Positions 1 to 8,840 of a stretch of 64,000 bases of DNA are shown here, piece after piece. Position 1 is the first letter of the stretch. Each line of letters begins with the position of its first letter. The notes under the pieces were generated by a model. The model worked only from the letters and a program-made list of their open reading frames with translations, searched no databases and was not told where the DNA came from. A program made the position numbers and the translations under genes. Source of the DNA: Desulfovibrio oxyclinae DSM 11498 (GTDB lineage Bacteria; Desulfobacterota; Desulfovibrionia; Desulfovibrionales; Desulfovibrionaceae); NCBI RefSeq assembly GCF_000375485.1, contig NZ_AQXE01000007.1, positions 119,735-183,734 of the forward strand, given 5' to 3'.

Positions 1-98
1 GCAATATAGTCCCCGTGCTCCACTTCGAGACTCACGTTCTCCAGAATGGTAGAGCCGCCGAGGACCACGTTTACGTTTTTCAGTTCTATGTCGGACAT
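1..98 (-). CDS. ABC transporter ATP-binding protein (N-terminus only)
   Basis: The reverse strand encodes the first ~32 residues of an ABC-type ATPase; the rest lies outside the window. It starts at an ATG at 98 (minus) preceded by a GGGAA ribosome-binding site. The visible part, beginning MSDIELKNVNVVLGG and ending near LEVEHGDYI, is the first beta-strand block that precedes Walker A in ABC ATPases. The wording is similar to zinc/manganese (ZnuC-type) ATPases, but the substrate cannot be assigned from this piece. The downstream rhomboid gene is on the same strand but its coding sequence begins beyond this start, so no operon link can be shown. Confidence 0.7.
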   Translation of the reverse strand, partial: MSDIELKNVNVVLGGSTILENVSLEVEHGDYI

Positions 99-175
99 GG
101 CTGCTTCCCGAGTTGCGGTAATATATGGTTCGGGAAAGATAGCATTATTTTGGGATTATGCAACGCCGCGCTTTC

Positions 176-1186
176 TCAGCCTGCGGTGAAGGCCAGATAC
201 CAACAGAGCGCCGGAAGCGCGAAGGCCACCGTGCCGGGCAGCAGGTCATGCCCTTCGAAGCGTATGCCGCGCCTTCTGAGCCATCCGGCCAGAATGCCAA
301 GAGGCAGCCCGCAGGCGAAGCCGAACAGGTGCGCGCCCAGATCGGTGCGCCCGTCAGCATTGCCCGAGCCGAGCATGGCCAGCAGTCCCAGTCCGGCCGC
401 GAGGGGAACGAAGGCTTCGCGCAGTAGCCTACCGAAGCGCTCGGGAAACGGACTGTCCGGGTCGGCGCGTTCCGCGAAGGGGCGCGCGCCGGAGAGCATC
501 CCGGCGGCGGCGAATACCGCGGTGGAGAACCCCACCGCGTCGTGCGGCGCGCCGAGCACATAAGCGTTGACGAAGTTGCCCGCCGTGCCGCCTAGCACCA
601 CGCCCAGCCACGCCGCGCCGGTGCCGATGCGGCGGCAGCAGAGCCAGCACAGGGTGCCGCCGATGAGCGCATTGGCAGTGACGTGCGCCCAGTCACCGTG
701 CAGGGTCAGCGCGGTGACAGCCCGCCACCACTGGCCGCCCAGAATCCGGGCCGCGTCGGCGCTGCCCAGTCGCGTCCAGTCGCCCGCGTAGAGGTCGAAA
801 TCCGGAAACGCGCGCAGGGTGAGCGCATGGAACATCAGCAGGCAGAACATGACCGCCACTGTGGCCTGTGCGCCGGTCTTCGGCGGCAGGTCCGGGTCCA
901 CCAGCGAGCGGAACAGTCTCGGGCGATTCTCTTCGATGTAGCTTTCGATTTCGTCCACCGCCGTCTCCAGCAGGCCGGGACGGACCATGATGGTCCAGCC
1001 GCCGCCTTCATCAGGACGGAGTCGCTTGATGCGATGCGGCACCTCCCGTGAAAGCAGGACCAGTTCGAACCGGCGCGCCTCGGCTCGTGACAGGCTTCGG
1101 CGGCCCTGCGGCAGATGTGGCGGGACCTCCAGCCACTCGCCGTGCGGACCGGGCTTGAGGGGTTTGGAGTGGGATTCTTCTTCCAT
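176..1186 (-). CDS. Rhomboid-family intramembrane serine protease
   Basis: This 336-residue protein has a soluble N-terminal part of ~105 residues followed by six or more hydrophobic helices. The rhomboid signatures are present: HGDWAHVTAN with His168 and Asn172, GFSTAVFAAAG with the predicted nucleophile Ser221, and AHLFGFACG with the predicted general base His286. Rhomboids cut transmembrane segments of other membrane proteins, so this should act in the inner membrane; its substrate is unknown. The cytoplasmic N-terminal extension is longer than in minimal GlpG-like enzymes and could be regulatory. It is transcribed alone, divergently from the nagZ-cdd-deoA operon. Confidence 0.85.
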   Translation of the reverse strand: MEEESHSKPLKPGPHGEWLEVPPHLPQGRRSLSRAEARRFELVLLSREVPHRIKRLRPDEGGGWTIMVRPGLLETAVDEIESYIEENRPRLFRSLVDPDLPPKTGAQATVAVMFCLLMFHALTLRAFPDFDLYAGDWTRLGSADAARILGGQWWRAVTALTLHGDWAHVTANALIGGTLCWLCCRRIGTGAAWLGVVLGGTAGNFVNAYVLGAPHDAVGFSTAVFAAAGMLSGARPFAERADPDSPFPERFGRLLREAFVPLAAGLGLLAMLGSGNADGRTDLGAHLFGFACGLPLGILAGWLRRRGIRFEGHDLLPGTVAFALPALCWYLAFTAG

Positions 1187-1268
1187 GCGCCCGACACTAC
1201 GCGCAAAATACCGGCAAGAAAAGACCGTGAGCCTTGCGCTGGATGCGGTTTAATCCTATCACCTGATC

Positions 1269-2360
1269 ATGCGATCACTTATTCTCATTCTTCTTATGCT
1301 TGTCCCTGTCCCGGCCTTTGGCGCATCTCTGGAAGTGATGGTCGGGCAGATGCTCATGACCGGATTCCGGGGCACGTCCGTTGACGCCGAAAGTCCGATC
1401 GTTCGCGACATCGAGAATCGGCACCTCGGTGGCGTGGTGCTGTTCGACTACGATGTCGAGCGAAAGGTCTTTGACCGCAACATCGAAAGTCCGGAACAGG
1501 TCAAGCGGCTCACGCATTCACTACAGTCCCGGGCCGATATTCCGCTCTTCATCGCGGTGGATCAGGAGGGCGGCAAGGTACAGCGTCTCAAGGAACGCTG
1601 GGGATTTCCGGAGACTCCCTCGGCGCAGAAGCTCGGCCTGAAGGGGCCCGCTGCCAGCGACACGGCCGGTCGCATCGTGGGACGGATGCTCTCGCAAAAC
1701 GGCATCAACATGGATTTCGCTCCAGTGGTCGATGTGAACGTGAACCCGAAAAGCCCCGCCATCGGCGCGCTGGGACGCAGCTTTTCGGCCGATCCGCAGG
1801 CCGTCGCCGACAACGCCGCGGCCTTTGCCAAAGGCTTGCGCGGGCACGGCGTCATCCCTTGCCTCAAGCATTTTCCCGGTCACGGCAGCGCCATGGCCGA
1901 CAGCCACAAGGGCCTGACGGACGTAACCGATACATGGTCCAGGCAGGAACTGGTTCCCTATCAAACCCTGATTGATGAAGGATACGTCGGCATGATCATG
2001 ACCGCCCATGTCTTCAATGCCACGCTTGATCCGAAGTATCCGGCCACCCTGTCCGACAAGGTCATCGGCTCCATCCTGCGCCAGCGGCTTAGCTGGGACG
2101 GGGTGGTGATAACGGATGACATGGACATGCGCGCCATTCGCGACAGCTACGGTATGCGCACCGCGCTCAAGCTCGCCATCCGCGCCGGTGCGGATATCAT
2201 GCTCTACGGCAACAACCTGCGGCACGATCCGCAGATCATGAAAAAAGCTTATGACACGATTCTGGATCTGGTACGCTCCGGAGAGATTCCGGAAGCACGC
2301 ATCAGACAATCCTTTGAGCGTATAATGAAACTGAAAGAACGCATGAAGGAGGCATTATGA
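1269..2360 (+). CDS. nagZ: Secreted glycoside hydrolase family 3 beta-N-acetylhexosaminidase (NagZ-like)
   Basis: This 363-residue protein has a signal peptide (about residues 1-18, cleavage after AFG) and a single GH3 TIM-barrel. Family features are clear: the KHFPGHG loop at 200-206, the Asp211-Ser-His213 general acid/base dyad typical of NagZ enzymes, and the ITDDMDM strand with the nucleophilic Asp283 or Asp284. NagZ removes N-acetylglucosamine from muropeptides during peptidoglycan recycling; the signal peptide suggests export, as in Gram-positive NagZ, rather than the cytosolic enterobacterial enzyme. No good Shine-Dalgarno sequence precedes the ATG. It is the first gene of an operon with cdd, which it overlaps by 4 bases (ATGA). 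Confidence 0.85.
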   Translation: MRSLILILLMLVPVPAFGASLEVMVGQMLMTGFRGTSVDAESPIVRDIENRHLGGVVLFDYDVERKVFDRNIESPEQVKRLTHSLQSRADIPLFIAVDQEGGKVQRLKERWGFPETPSAQKLGLKGPAASDTAGRIVGRMLSQNGINMDFAPVVDVNVNPKSPAIGALGRSFSADPQAVADNAAAFAKGLRGHGVIPCLKHFPGHGSAMADSHKGLTDVTDTWSRQELVPYQTLIDEGYVGMIMTAHVFNATLDPKYPATLSDKVIGSILRQRLSWDGVVITDDMDMRAIRDSYGMRTALKLAIRAGADIMLYGNNLRHDPQIMKKAYDTILDLVRSGEIPEARIRQSFERIMKLKERMKEAL

Positions 2361-2764
2361 CCATCCCGTGGCAGGAACTGGAGCAGGCGGCGCAACAGGT
2401 CGTGCTCAACGCCTATGTCCCGGCAAGCGGATTTTCCGTGGGGGCCGCGCTGCTTGACGAGAGCGGAACCGTTCACCGGGGCTGCAATGTGGAGAATGCT
2501 TCCTTCAGTTTGACTAGCTGTGCCGAGCGCAACGCGGTCTTTGCAGCGGTGGCTTCGGGGGTGCGGCCGGGGGGCGTTCGGGCGCTGGTGCTGTACACCC
2601 CGACTGAGAAAGCCGTCAGCCCTTGTGGTGCGTGCCGTCAGGTGCTTGCGGAGTTCATGCCCGCACAGGCTCCGGTCAGGGCACTTTGCAAGGGACCGGA
2701 TCAGAAGGAGTGGACCGTGGAGCAGCTGCTGCCGGATGCGTTTGCAATGAAGGAAGGCGGCTGA
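2357..2764 (+). CDS. cdd: Cytidine deaminase
   Basis: A 135-residue homotetramer-type cytidine deaminase that converts cytidine or deoxycytidine to uridine or deoxyuridine. The zinc site is intact: CAERNA (catalytic Glu after the first Cys) and PCGACRQ (two more Cys ligands). Length is normal for the short bacterial form. The start overlaps the nagZ stop as ATGA, and its own stop overlaps the next start (TGATG), indicating translational coupling through a three-gene unit. With the downstream phosphorylase this forms a pyrimidine nucleoside salvage route. Confidence 0.95.
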   Translation: MTIPWQELEQAAQQVVLNAYVPASGFSVGAALLDESGTVHRGCNVENASFSLTSCAERNAVFAAVASGVRPGGVRALVLYTPTEKAVSPCGACRQVLAEFMPAQAPVRALCKGPDQKEWTVEQLLPDAFAMKEGG

Positions 2765-4068
2765 TGCTGCCGCAGGAGATCATCCGCAGAAAACGCGACG
2801 GGCTGCTCGTGGCCGAGAGCGACATCAGGGACTTCGTTCGCGGCATGGTGGATGGCGTGGTCAGCGAAGGGCAGGTGGCCGCGTTCGGCATGGCGGTTTT
2901 CTTCAGGGGGATGACCATGGACGAGTCCGTGGCCCTCACACGGGCCATGACGGAATCCGGCACGACGCTCGCGTGGGATGTGGACGGCCCCGTGCTGGAC
3001 AAGCATTCCACGGGTGGCGTGGGTGATCTCGTGAGTCTCGCACTCGGCCCGCTGGTTGCGGCCTGCGGCGGGTATGTTCCCATGATATCGGGACGCGGCC
3101 TCGGGCATACGGGAGGCACGCTGGACAAGCTCGAATCCATCCCCGGCTACGTCGCGACCCCGGACGAAGCTCTGTTCCGCAAAGCCGTGGCCGAGGCGGG
3201 GTGCGCCATCATCGGTCAGACCAGTGATCTTGCCCCGGCGGACCGTATGTTCTACGCCGTGCGCGACGTGACGGCCACGGTGGAGTCCGTTCCTCTCATA
3301 ACTGCTTCCATTCTTTCCAAAAAACTCGCGACCGGACTTGGCGGCCTGGTGATGGACGTCAAGACCGGATCGGGCGCCTTCATGCCGACGCGTGAGAAGT
3401 CGCGGGAGCTTGCGAAAAGCATTCGCGCGGTCGCTCATGGCGCGGGCTTGCCGTGCGAGGCGCTGATCACGGACATGAACCAGCCGCTCGCTCCGTGCGC
3501 AGGCAATGGTGTGGAGGTGACCGAGACGGTCCGCTTCCTGACCGGAAACCGTGACCCGAGGCTGGAAGCGGTGGTACTTGCGCTTGGGGTGCGGATGCTT
3601 CGGCTAGGCGGGTTGGCCGATTCGGATGACGGCGCTGAGGTCATGCTTGGGCAGGCACTGGACACCGGGCGCGCAGCGGAACGCTTCGGGCGTATGGTGG
3701 CTCTGCTGGGCGGACCGACCGATTTGATGGAAAACCCCGAAAGGTATTTGCCGCAGGCTCCTGTTCGGATGCCTGTTACCGCTGAACGTGCCGGAGTGGT
3801 GACCGAGATGGATGCACGGGCGCTCGGGCTGGCGGTCGTGGAGCTTGGCGGCGGGCGCACGCGTCCCAGCGACAAGGTGGACCATGCCGTGGGGCTGTCT
3901 GCCGTGGTTCGTATCGGGGACAGGGTTGAGGCGGGAGAACCGCTGTGCCTGATTCATGCGGCGGACAAAGCGCAGGCAGAATCAGCGAAAGCGGCGGTGC
4001 AGGGTGCGGTTCGGGTTGCCGAGGAGTGTGATGTTCCGCAGAGCGGTCCGGTCTTGGAACGGGTCTGA
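2764..4068 (+). CDS. deoA: Thymidine/pyrimidine-nucleoside phosphorylase
   Basis: A 434-residue enzyme that cleaves thymidine, uridine or deoxyuridine with phosphate to free base and (deoxy)ribose-1-phosphate. Signatures seen are KHSTGGVGD for phosphate binding, SGRGLGHTGGTLDKLES, and a K-TGSGAFM segment. The C-terminal alpha/beta domain ends normally, and the length matches DeoA/Pdp (430-440). The start ATG at 2764 is chosen because it overlaps the cdd stop (TGATG) and opens with the family-typical PQEIIRRKRDG; a longer in-frame reading only runs back through cdd. Whether thymidine-specific (DeoA) or broad (Pdp) is not decided. Confidence 0.92.
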   Translation: MLPQEIIRRKRDGLLVAESDIRDFVRGMVDGVVSEGQVAAFGMAVFFRGMTMDESVALTRAMTESGTTLAWDVDGPVLDKHSTGGVGDLVSLALGPLVAACGGYVPMISGRGLGHTGGTLDKLESIPGYVATPDEALFRKAVAEAGCAIIGQTSDLAPADRMFYAVRDVTATVESVPLITASILSKKLATGLGGLVMDVKTGSGAFMPTREKSRELAKSIRAVAHGAGLPCEALITDMNQPLAPCAGNGVEVTETVRFLTGNRDPRLEAVVLALGVRMLRLGGLADSDDGAEVMLGQALDTGRAAERFGRMVALLGGPTDLMENPERYLPQAPVRMPVTAERAGVVTEMDARALGLAVVELGGGRTRPSDKVDHAVGLSAVVRIGDRVEAGEPLCLIHAADKAQAESAKAAVQGAVRVAEECDVPQSGPVLERV

Positions 4069-4088
4069 GTAATGATTGCGGGAAGGGA

Positions 4089-4721
4089 TCACACCTTGCT
4101 GTTCAGCGTCCCGCCGCTGCCGAGGACCGCGTAGGCACCGAGTGCTTCCCCGTCGCCCATGGCTGCGGCCTGCCGGTTGTAAGCGGTGGAGGCCATCTCC
4201 TGCATGAAGTTCATGATGCCTTTGCCGGACGAGGTGTTCCCGGCATCCGGACGGCTTTTGCGTGCAAGGGATTGGTCCAGCATGAAGCCGGTACGGTCCG
4301 GCAGTCCGGCGGCCTGATCGCCTAATTCTTCATCCTCGTCGCTGGTGTCGCGGTCGAGGGCGTTCAGTCCCGAAGAAAGTTTGGTGTGAATCTCGACGCC
4401 GGTTATCTCCGACATCTCCTTTTCGATCTCGCGGATCCGCCGCTTCTGCGCTCCGGTTGGTTCGTCACCCATCTCCAGCAGGATGCCGTCAAGCATGTCC
4501 CGCAGCTGCTCAAGCCTGCGCTCTTCCTCGGGCGTGAGCGAGCGGACGTTGAACCCTGAAGAGCTTTTTTTCGCGTCGGCGGATTTGTCCTCCACCTCCA
4601 CGCCTTCGGTGGAGAGAAAGGTTTTGGTCAGCGAAAACTCTTCCCGCTCCTTGCGCTTGTTGCGAAGGAGGTCCAAGGCATCCGCGGATCCCGCGCCGTA
4701 TGAACTGCTGATCGTGCTCAT
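4089..4721 (-). CDS. Conserved hypothetical protein with charged helical segments
   Basis: A 210-residue hydrophilic protein I do not recognise. There is no signal peptide or membrane segment. Residues ~60-115 are strongly charged and probably helical or coiled (EEERRLEQLRDML, RIREIEKEMSEI); the C-terminal ~80 residues are rich in Gly, Ser, Ala and Asp and likely disordered. The start ATG at 4721 follows GGGAGAAAGCA and removes 14 doubtful upstream residues. It stands alone, convergent with deoA, and the two stops are only ~20 bases apart. The composition resembles small cytoplasmic or flagellar-accessory proteins of Desulfovibrio, but no function is proposed. Confidence 0.6.
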   Translation of the reverse strand: MSTISSSYGAGSADALDLLRNKRKEREEFSLTKTFLSTEGVEVEDKSADAKKSSSGFNVRSLTPEEERRLEQLRDMLDGILLEMGDEPTGAQKRRIREIEKEMSEITGVEIHTKLSSGLNALDRDTSDEDEELGDQAAGLPDRTGFMLDQSLARKSRPDAGNTSSGKGIMNFMQEMASTAYNRQAAAMGDGEALGAYAVLGSGGTLNSKV

Positions 4722-4795
4722 TGCTTTCTCCCGGCAAGGTTTGCCTGCCGGTATGAAAAGCAAAAGTCATGCCCACGGAAAAAGCGTCCCTCGGG

Positions 4796-5218
4796 TCAGG
4801 AAATATAGCCTTTTTCTCGCTGCGAGTCGGGATCGGCAAAGTTCGCCATGGCGGTTTTCATGGGGCGGAATCCGTAGCGGAGGTAGAAAGGTTCCTTGCC
4901 CGGCACCGCCCACAGCACCACGTTGGGCGCGTCGCACCGCGAGAGCATCCGTTTGAGGATGCTTCCGCCGATGCCGCTGCCCTGAAGGTCTGGGTGCACG
5001 CACAGGTCGTACAGTACGGCCTGACAGGTGTGGTCCGAAAGCATCCGGGCCATGCCGACGAGCTTTCCATCCTGCATGGCGAAGCAGACGAGGTCGCTGT
5101 TTTCGAAGCAGCGGCGGATCATGTCCGGTTCGCGGTCTGCAAGGGGAGCCCGGCGCATGAGCTCTGCCGCGTCATGCCAGTCCACTCCGTGGCAGGAGTC
5201 GAGCAGCAGCAGGCTCAT
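4796..5218 (-). CDS. GNAT-family N-acetyltransferase
   Basis: A 140-residue GNAT acetyltransferase. The acetyl-CoA pyrophosphate-binding segment (motif A) reads LCVHPDLQGSGIGGSILKRML, and the YLRYGFRP segment is the usual C-terminal motif B. The start at 5218 overlaps the stop of the upstream thioesterase gene as ATGA; longer readings would overlap that gene for 180 bases and are rejected. The pair is translationally coupled. The substrate is unknown, since GNATs acetylate amines on antibiotics, proteins or small metabolites. Confidence 0.8.
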   Translation of the reverse strand: MSLLLLDSCHGVDWHDAAELMRRAPLADREPDMIRRCFENSDLVCFAMQDGKLVGMARMLSDHTCQAVLYDLCVHPDLQGSGIGGSILKRMLSRCDAPNVVLWAVPGKEPFYLRYGFRPMKTAMANFADPDSQREKGYIS

Positions 5219-5949
5219 CGCGGTTCCCACCATGTCTTCATGCGGGCCGTTTCGCGCTGGTCCGATTGCCTGATGAGGGTGTGCAGCATGGTGCCATCCT
5301 CCTGCGGGGAGGCGAGGGAGCGCAACTCGTCCCCGGCAAAGCATTCCGCGCGGAACTGCACGTCGCCGCCCACGCAGATCCGCTCGCGCCGCCACGATTC
5401 CGGAACCGCCTCAAGGCAGTATTCCACGGAGCGCATACTGTTGACGTGGCCGTTGATGTCATGGTCGCCGTATCGGGCGCGCACCGTGGTGGCGTGCTCC
5501 CCGTCGCGAATCCGTTTGACCGCCCTTGATTCGAATTCTAGGGCGCGCGGTACCTGAGGGATGTCGCGGTCCGCGATGAGCGACTCGGGGGAGACCGCCT
5601 TGCGGTCTTCAATATCGATCACGGCCCATGCGCTGGTGCCGCGGCCGATGACGTCACCGTTCTTGAGCAGGAAATCGCGTGTGGCGACGGTCTTCTGGTT
5701 GCCGGAGGGCCAGGTTTCCACCTCGACGTCGGTACCGAAGCCCGGCAGCGCGTCCATGTGGATGAAGGCGCGGGAGAGGACCCATGCGCGTCCGAGGCGG
5801 TGAAGATCGCCGTAGCCGAATCCCAGTTCTGCCGCGTGCATGGATGCGGCGTCCTGAAGCATATTGCAGAGCGCTGTCAGAAAGGCTCTGTCTTCGAAGT
5901 CCACTTCGTAGGAGCGGAGACGGTAGGTGCTGGTGTGTATGAGATTCAT
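5215..5949 (-). CDS. Acyl-ACP thioesterase (double hotdog fold)
   Basis: A 244-residue protein of the acyl-ACP thioesterase family, which releases fatty acids from acyl carrier protein. Two hotdog domains are visible (about 1-130 and 145-244). The second begins at RYGDHDINGHVNSMRSVEY, matching the family's D-N-GH-N segment with catalytic Asn/His. The start ATG at 5949 is favoured by AAGGA seven bases upstream; a longer reading to 6009 has no such site. It is followed by a coupled GNAT gene (ATGA overlap). It lies close to recN on the same strand, with a ~80-base gap. Confidence 0.85.
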   Translation of the reverse strand: MNLIHTSTYRLRSYEVDFEDRAFLTALCNMLQDAASMHAAELGFGYGDLHRLGRAWVLSRAFIHMDALPGFGTDVEVETWPSGNQKTVATRDFLLKNGDVIGRGTSAWAVIDIEDRKAVSPESLIADRDIPQVPRALEFESRAVKRIRDGEHATTVRARYGDHDINGHVNSMRSVEYCLEAVPESWRRERICVGGDVQFRAECFAGDELRSLASPQEDGTMLHTLIRQSDQRETARMKTWWEPR

Positions 5950-6026
5950 ACGGGTATCCTTGATTCTGGTTGCATCAGCAACTTGGTCTAAGATGGGAAA
6001 GGATGTCAATAGGGGGAAGTCCCATA

Positions 6027-7646
6027 TCAGTCGTTGTCGTGAAGGAGCTTGTCGGCCATGGCTTCGCCCTGCGCGCCGCCGCCGGCCATGCGGATCAGTT
6101 CGCGACGAATGTCCTCGCCCCTGAGTTCGTCACAGCGGGTGAAGGTCTCGCCGTCCACCACTTCCTTGAGGATGGAGAAGTGCCGTTCGGCCCGGCCCGC
6201 AAGCTGGGGCCAGTGGGTGATGAGGATCATCTGCTGCCGGTCGGCCAGTTCGGCCAGCTTGCGCCCCACGCTGCCGAGCGTCAGGCCGCCGATCCCGGCG
6301 TCCACTTCGTCGAAGATGAGGGTGGGCAGATGGTCGCCTCCGGGGTTTCGCTTGAGGCTGGTCAGCGCCAGCAGCAGGCGGGAGAGCTCACCGCCCGAGG
6401 CGATTTTGTCCAGCGGCTGCGGCGGCTGGCCCGGGTTGGGCGTCCACATGAGCCGCGCTTTCTGGTCGGTGACGCCGTCGTGCAGCGGCACGTCACTGAA
6501 TTCGAAGTCAATCTTGACGTGCTCGGAAAAGCCGAGGTCGGAAAGTTCGCCTTCAATGCGCAGCGCGAGTTCCTTGGCGGCCTTGCGTCGGGCCTTGCCG
6601 AGTCTGCCGAGCGTGTCGGAAAGCTTTTCCACAATCTCGGCCTCGCGGCGTTCCAGCGTCTTGCGATCCAGTGAGCAGGCATCATGGAAGGAGAGCTTCT
6701 CTTCCACTTCGGCGGCAAGGTTCACCAGATCGGCAATGTTGCGGCCCATCTTGCGCCGCAGCTGGGAAAGTTTGAAAAGACGCTTTTCGATGTCGTCGAG
6801 CGTCATGTCGTCGTCATCGTCGTGCACGTGTTCCGGGCCGCGGCGCAAACGGGAGTCGATTTCGTGCAGCCTGAGCCGGAACTCTTCAACCGCGTCGTGG
6901 TCCTGCTCCATGTCCGGGAAAAGGCGGGAAATGATGCCCATTTCCCGCGAGAGCAGAGTCAGGCCGTCGAGCAGGTTGCTGTCGCCGTGAATGGCGTCAA
7001 GGGCGTGTCGGAAACATTCGCCAGCCTGTTCGCGTTCCTTGAGGACCGTCTTGCGTTCTTCAAGCGCGTCCTCTTCGCCCGGCTGCGGATTGACCTCGGC
7101 GATCTCGCGTTTCTGGAACTCCAGAAAGTCCCGCTGACCGGCGATCTCCTCGCATTTGCGGTCAAGTTCCTCCATCTCCGCCAGAACGGATTTGAGCTCG
7201 GTCCAGAGGCTGTTACGCTCTTTTAGAATGCTCGGGTCGGGCAGGAAGGAGTCGAGCAGCTCCGACTGGAAGGCGGGGGAGAGCAGTTTCTGCTGTCCGT
7301 GCTGGCTGGTGTGGATGACCAGTTGCGGCTTGAGTTCGCGGACCGCGTCCTGCGAGCTGAGACGGTCGTTGATGAAAATGCGGCTGCGGCCGGTCTCCGC
7401 GCTGAGTTCGCGCCGGATGACGGTTTCGCCCTGAGGCAGTATGAACAGCGCCTCCACCTCGGCCTTGTCCGCTCCGGGACGCACGAGCTTGCGGTCCATC
7501 TTTTCGCCGGTGATGAAGTCCACGGCGCGCAGAATGAAGGATTTGCCAGCCCCGGTCTCACCAGTGAGGGTGTTCATTCCGGGACCGAATTCCAGTTCCG
7601 CGTCTTCGATGAGCGCGAGGTTTCGGATACGCAGCAGTTCGAGCAT
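6027..7646 (-). CDS. recN: DNA repair protein RecN
   Basis: A 539-residue SMC-like ATPase for double-strand-break repair. Walker A GETGAGKS is at 29-36, the coiled-coil arms occupy roughly 150-360 (many Glu/Arg/Leu heptads), and the C-terminal head carries the ABC signature region ASGGELSRLLLA and Walker B LIFDEVDAGIGG. Length matches RecN (about 550). It loads onto broken ends with RecA in the cytoplasm. The coding sequence starts 10 bases from the stop of the upstream alginate-lyase-like gene, so the two may be co-transcribed, although a functional link is not obvious. Confidence 0.95.
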   Translation of the reverse strand: MLELLRIRNLALIEDAELEFGPGMNTLTGETGAGKSFILRAVDFITGEKMDRKLVRPGADKAEVEALFILPQGETVIRRELSAETGRSRIFINDRLSSQDAVRELKPQLVIHTSQHGQQKLLSPAFQSELLDSFLPDPSILKERNSLWTELKSVLAEMEELDRKCEEIAGQRDFLEFQKREIAEVNPQPGEEDALEERKTVLKEREQAGECFRHALDAIHGDSNLLDGLTLLSREMGIISRLFPDMEQDHDAVEEFRLRLHEIDSRLRRGPEHVHDDDDDMTLDDIEKRLFKLSQLRRKMGRNIADLVNLAAEVEEKLSFHDACSLDRKTLERREAEIVEKLSDTLGRLGKARRKAAKELALRIEGELSDLGFSEHVKIDFEFSDVPLHDGVTDQKARLMWTPNPGQPPQPLDKIASGGELSRLLLALTSLKRNPGGDHLPTLIFDEVDAGIGGLTLGSVGRKLAELADRQQMILITHWPQLAGRAERHFSILKEVVDGETFTRCDELRGEDIRRELIRMAGGGAQGEAMADKLLHDND

Positions 7647-7655
7647 GTGATCTCG

Positions 7656-8840
7656 TCAGTAAGCGAGGTTTGAGCGGTCCCGCGCGAGTCTCTCGCGGGG
7701 GAGCCGGTGAAGGATTTCTTCGTAACCCGGATTCTTATACACGACGGAAGCCTTTCGTAAAACCCCCGCATAGGGCCATGGAGAAAAATCCCGGGAGTGT
7801 ATGTGTTGGCATTGTTTCGGCTCGGCCATACAGGGCGCCACCCTGTCCAGCATCTTGCGAAGCGATTTTCCCTCAAACGATTCATGGTGCCAGAGCGAGC
7901 AGCAGGTTCCTTCCACGGCGGATGCGAGCGTGAAAAGTGCCTTGAGGTTGAAGAAGGAGTATTTGAGTGGCCTGGTCCGCTTGAGCTCCAGCGGTTGAGA
8001 CCCGTCCGATTTGCTCTGGATGCTGATGAGTTCGTGTCCCCTTCGCGCCATGTTTCTCGCAATGTCCGGATGTCCGGCATACAGGGAGTAGACCGCCACC
8101 TGAGCCGCATGCCACGAGGCCCGGTTGTTCTGGCGCGCCATCTCGCGGTGGCCCTCGGGGCTGTATAGCAGCCATTGACCAAGGCGGCTGAACCAGTCCC
8201 GCAGGTTCATGTCGTGCGATCCCGGCCAGTGTGGAGAACCATTGAGCAGAAGCGCCGCGTCCACCACGCGTACGAGCACGTTGCCCACGATGATGCCGCC
8301 GCCGGAGTCCTTGTGCCCCGGCCGGAATTGTGCGTGGTGAAGATTCGGATTCATGGCGGTTTCGGGATTGAGAAACCACACCCTGAGGACCTCGGCGCAT
8401 TTCTCGGCAAACCGCTCGTCCTGCGTGAACCAGTAGGCCAGCGCAAGGGTCTCCGCCATAAAGGCCATGCGCTGCATTCGCAGGGAGTCAAAGCGGGTGC
8501 CGTCGGCTTCGGGATTCCTTTTGCCGTCGCGTCGAACGTAGGGCAGTCCGTCCGGCGTGTCGGGGTTCGGCCACCAGTACGGGGAGAGGCTTAGATAGTC
8601 GTGCAGCGATATTCCGGCTGGCGTGTGTCCCTTGTCCGTGACGCTGGGACTGTCCTCGTGCAGAAGTTCCCGCGCTTCACGCAGCAGTTTGTCGTAGGCC
8701 TGCATGAGCCGCATGTCGCCCTGATGAATGCGCTCCCGTTTTTCATGCAGCACCTGAGGGTCAAAGACGATGGTGTGCGAACGTGCCGCAGCCGGTGCGA
8801 GAGTGCAGACAAGGAGAAGGAAGGCCAGCAGCTTATGCAT
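7656..8840 (-). CDS. Secreted alginate-lyase-family protein
   Basis: A 394-residue exported protein with an N-terminal signal peptide (hydrophobic stretch LLAFLLLVCTLAPAAA, cleavage near ARS). It belongs to the (alpha/alpha) toroid alginate-lyase family: SPYWWPNPDTPDGLPYVRRD and, in the middle, NNRASWH, which corresponds to the NN-x-x-x-W-H/Y catalytic segment of polysaccharide lyase 5-type enzymes. These cut uronic-acid polymers in the periplasm or outside the cell; the actual polymer is not predictable. The start at 8840 overlaps the end of the preceding GNAT gene by 8 bases and removes a spurious 55-residue extension. Confidence 0.8.
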   Translation of the reverse strand: MHKLLAFLLLVCTLAPAAARSHTIVFDPQVLHEKRERIHQGDMRLMQAYDKLLREARELLHEDSPSVTDKGHTPAGISLHDYLSLSPYWWPNPDTPDGLPYVRRDGKRNPEADGTRFDSLRMQRMAFMAETLALAYWFTQDERFAEKCAEVLRVWFLNPETAMNPNLHHAQFRPGHKDSGGGIIVGNVLVRVVDAALLLNGSPHWPGSHDMNLRDWFSRLGQWLLYSPEGHREMARQNNRASWHAAQVAVYSLYAGHPDIARNMARRGHELISIQSKSDGSQPLELKRTRPLKYSFFNLKALFTLASAVEGTCCSLWHHESFEGKSLRKMLDRVAPCMAEPKQCQHIHSRDFSPWPYAGVLRKASVVYKNPGYEEILHRLPRERLARDRSNLAY